NCBI GenBank assembly: GCA_030533445.1
Contig: CM060064.1
Span: 2,811,416 to 2,875,415, forward strand
DNA: 64,000 nucleotides
Reading direction: 5' to 3'
Source of the DNA: Cyprinodon diabolis
Lineage: Eukaryota > Chordata > Actinopteri > Cyprinodontiformes > Cyprinodontidae
Positions 61,123 to 64,000 of the stretch are shown here, in pieces. The notes below the pieces were generated by a model that was not told where the DNA came from, did not search any database, and saw nothing but the letters and a program-made list of their open reading frames with translations. The position numbers were made by a program, and so were the translations under genes. Position 1 is the stretch's first letter. The number at the start of each line of letters is the position of its first letter.

Positions 61123-61559
61123 CCTTGGTTATTATGTGGTTCTAGATAGAAAGCAGACAGGCCTCCTCTCAGCTGAACCCGTGGCTCCTCCTGGCGGGTT
61201 CCTACCAGACAGGAACCATACTTTGCACAAAATTGGTTTCTATATACCAAGGCCTGTACACATATAAAAATGGTTGTGTTGCATGACTGATGGAGATTAA
61301 AGGGGGACTTTAAACTATAAATAATTTCTATAAACTAGACATTGAAATCACAAGCATTAAAAGCTGCAGTGTTATTTATATATGTCCTGGTGATACATAA
61401 CGATACCTGAGGGTTTGTCCCACAGATTTAAAACAAAAAACTGTCAATTTGAATCTTCTTTCAAAGTCTGTGCAATATTAAAAAAAGGTTATGTAATCAG
61501 ATTCCATCATCACCAAGCTGATGAGTACCACTGACAAAAACATGAAGATTTGAGGCCAT
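61123..61559. other. Intronic DNA
   Basis: No supported feature. Confidence 0.4.
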
Positions 61560-61567
61560 CTGATTAC

Positions 61568-63213
61568 CAGTGGTGGAGGAAGTACTCAACAGTATCACTT
61601 GAGTAAAAGTATTGATACTCATCGTCAAATCTTAATCAACTGCAACTAAAAGTTACTCAGTCAAACATAAGATCAGGTTTAATGATTGAAGTAGTCACTT
61701 TTGAAAATACTTAAGTATTCAAAGGTACATGCATTTAAGAATATTTCAGAGTTCAAAGGACACATTTAATTTTCTAAAATCAGTACATGTCATGATCTTT
61801 ATCTAAGGTCTGACCCCAAGATGCAGAAAGCCAAACAGAGAGACCATGGAAAAGTTTAAACATGTTTATTAAGAGAATGGTGATGCAACCAGTGCTGCTC
61901 TAAGCACTGGGGAGTGAGTCCAGTGTTGCTCTGAACACTGCTCAACAGGGACTGAAAGGTGAGGGGAAGACACTGCGGTTAGTTCAGGCTCAGTGGGAAA
62001 TTTGAATCTTAGAATTGGAGGAAAAGGTTGCAGACTCACTTCTCCAGGGAAAGATGTCCTTTATGGAATCCAGACTCAGAGGATTGTACTTGCTTGGAGA
62101 TGGGTTGACTGGGTTACTCAGACTGCGGTTGTTCCTTGGTGAATGGAGAAGCTTACAGCCACTCAGATTTCTTGCAGTACTTGAACGGGCTGTAGTGCTG
62201 AAGAAACCTTTGCTTGGTGTGAAGCTCAAACGAGCTAAACTTCCTGTTTGGAACCCAAGCTCAGTTAGAAGCTCAGTACCTCTTGGGGAAGGTGAGTCCA
62301 AACTTCCTGTTTGGAATCCCAGCTCAGTTAGAAGCTCAGTAGAACCTTCCAGAGAGAGAAGGACCGAACAAATCCAGTTTGCAGGATGACTTCCTGCCGA
62401 GAAGCAAAGACAAAAACAAAGTTAAGTCTCAGGTTTACAAAAACTCAGTTTGACTCAGAAAAAACTCAGCTTGACTAGAGAATCCAAAACTGGCAAACAA
62501 AAACTCAGATTAGACTGGTAAACTAAGCATGGCTAGAGTACCCTGAATTGGCAAACACTCTGGGGTCGAGGTAGTGGCAGTCAGCAGCTTAAGAGCACTC
62601 CACAGGTAATGAGGCAATGAGCTGCAGGTGTGCAGGGAGAACCACCTGGTGGAGGAGGAAAGGAAACACAAAAACAGACCACACAAACTGGATTCCTGAC
62701 AGTACAGTTCTATAACTTTTAGAACCCACCTGATGTACTGATGCGTAGAACCACCTGCTACAGATTCCACACCACCTGGAAAGAAGTTCAGCATAAAAAT
62801 GGCTCAAATAATAAGGACAGATAGTATGATCTTTATTCCTTTTTAAAAACACACCAAAAAGAAAACAGTCTTGATTCATTCTTATAACTCTGCTTTGAGA
62901 CTCATCCTACTGAACAACTTTGTCACCTGGCAAAAACACCTTAATACATTTATAAACTGAGTTTCTCATATTTGTGAGTCATTAAATCTCTAAAACAGTG
63001 GTGTCTATATTCAGTCCTAAAGGCTACTATCTGCCATGAAAGAAAAACAACCTTAGTGGATTACAAAACTAAAAGGAACCAGGAACTAGCAGCCTTCTGG
63101 AAATGCATTGGAGTGAAAGTTAGAAGTACGCCTGCAAAAAACTACTCAAGTAAAGATACTCAAAAAAGTATCAATCAAATCAAGTAAATGTAATTTGTTA
63201 CTTTTCACCACTG
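61568..63213. mobile_element. hAT element with solo LTR inside
   Basis: Ends CAGTGGTGGAGGAAGTACTC and TTACTTTTCACCACTG are inverted. Flanks are CTGATTAC (61560-61567) and CTGATTTC (63214-63221), 7 of 8. Subterminal GAGTAAAAGTATT and ACTCAAGTAAAGATACTC place it with the ACT-rich hAT group. Without the LTR it is about 0.73 kb and non-coding. Confidence 0.75.
61788..62701 (-). mobile_element. Solo LTR, copy 2
   Basis: Flanked by GTACA (61783-61787 and 62702-62706). Same family as 45121-45876, with extra internal repeats of CTTCCTGTTTGGAA.CCCAGC (about 62240-62335). Inserted in a hAT element. Confidence 0.85.
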
Positions 63214-63221
63214 CTGATTTC

Positions 63222-64000
63222 TATAAACCTTTATTAGCGTTGTGACTCTGGCGTTCGCTGCTGCATGTTGGATGGACTGGTCCTGCTGGAAGACCTTTCA
63301 ACTGGGAGAACCAGGAGGAGAAGAATTTTCAAGGAATCCCAACATATCCTGGCCCATGATGATAACTGGTTTATTTCTTTGTTCTGACTCTTGAAGGAGG
63401 TGGTCACATTTTCCTTCAGCTCTGCAACTCCCTGATCTTCCTGATCTGTCCTTGCCTTGTTTTGTCTTGTCTTTTCTGAGCTCTCTCTTCATATCACCTG
63501 AATTCAAACAATGGATCTGGTCAGTTGATCTTCCTGATCTGTCCTTGCCTTGTTTTGTCTTGTCTTTTCTGAGCTCTCTCTTCATATCACCTGAATTCAA
63601 ACAATGGATCTGGTCAGTTGGTCTCTCAATGCCATTGGTAGAATTTTCTCAACTGGACGACATGGAAAAGGGGAGCCTTCCTATCTTACCGGGACATACT
63701 TGGTGTGATACACCATTGACTCATGGAAGGCATGGATAATGTGTTTTACAATGTTCTCAGTGGAAGATGTCGAAGATGTATGGATTTTTGATACTCTGAT
63801 TTCTCCTGTTTGGATTTGGAGGATACCTAATGTATCTACAATTACAGAGGACATCTTCGGCAATTTGGGCCTTGATCAGGCTGCCGGCAGCAGTTGACAC
63901 AAAGGCTATGAATGAGCAAGACCAGGAGCTCAGCCGTATGCTGGGTGCAATTGTACGCAGGGAGGCTGTGGTGGTTGAACTCAAAGGGGAAATGGGATAA
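63222..64000. other. Intronic DNA with short frames at window end
   Basis: Apart from the tandem duplication, a plus-strand frame from 63800 to the TAA at 63998-64000 (first ATG 63830) gives a hydrophobic start and then a charged segment LSRMLGAIVRREAVVVELKG. No family was recognised. It may be part of a transposon ORF or chance. Confidence 0.3.
63434..63619. repeat. 93-bp tandem duplication
   Basis: Two adjacent copies of a 93-bp unit (63434-63526 and 63527-63619) appear identical. The unit contains CTTGCCTTGTTTTGTCTTGT and AACAATGGATCTGGTCAGTT. 93 is a multiple of three, so frames pass through it on both strands. Confidence 0.9.

Overview
The window looks like teleost fish genomic DNA. Three exons on the + strand match the amino-terminal domain of a kainate-type glutamate receptor, and GRIK2/GluK2 is the best match. 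They lie at 2906-3073, 8013-8270 and 56865-57046, are 168, 258 and 182 bp long, join in compatible phases and have consensus splice sites. The rest is intron. The third intron seen (8271-56864) is about 48.6 kb and is built largely from transposable elements of kinds typical of teleosts: hAT, Tc1, pogo, Harbinger-like, TTAA-type, LINEs, tRNA-derived SINEs and a chromodomain LTR retrotransposon. No bacterial, plasmid or CRISPR feature is visible. The species cannot be named from the sequence.

Layout. 1-2905 is upstream intron with a perfect 24-bp hairpin. 2906-8270 holds the first two exons, a BED-finger hAT element (4662-5797), a SINE (6008-6312) and a family A repeat. 8271-13759 is mostly unrecognised, plus a Harbinger-like element interrupted by a small hAT. 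13760-23693 is a nest: a hAT element with 8-bp target duplication GCTATGTG was hit at its left edge by a complete chromovirus-type LTR retrotransposon (13768-19566) and internally by a fold-back element (19618-22037), which itself carries a solo LTR (20413-21156). 24190-26217 is one LINE split by a second LINE. 26988-27582 is a 5'-truncated L1 with 18-bp flanking repeats. 28825-39125 is dense in hAT elements, pogo remnants and SINEs. 41801-43013 is a Tc1-like transposon with a full-length transposase. 44222-62701 holds a TTAA element, two solo LTRs of one family, more SINEs, a second pogo copy, a second Harbinger-like copy and the last exon. 61568-63213 is another hAT carrying one of the solo LTRs.

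Most notable features: (1) the LTR retrotransposon has an 11-nt tract just after its 5' LTR that is exactly complementary to the predicted first 11 nt of its own transcript, as expected for Tf1/sushi-type self-priming; (2) the four-element nest can be ordered in time from its target duplications; (3) the Tc1-like transposase has an intact D-D-E triad with 36 residues between the second and third acidic residues; (4) a 92-bp segment of a hAT exon with its splice donor recurs as a perfect inverted copy inside a pogo element 1 kb away; (5) nine separate hAT insertions can be bounded by 8-bp target duplications.

How the parts relate: only the receptor exons are host coding sequence. The gag-pol element and the Tc1 transposase are mobile-element genes. 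The BED exons, LINE reverse transcriptases and pogo ORFs are broken remnants. Repeat-family letters (A, B, E, F, G) are labels used here only, and statements of identity between copies are from reading by eye.
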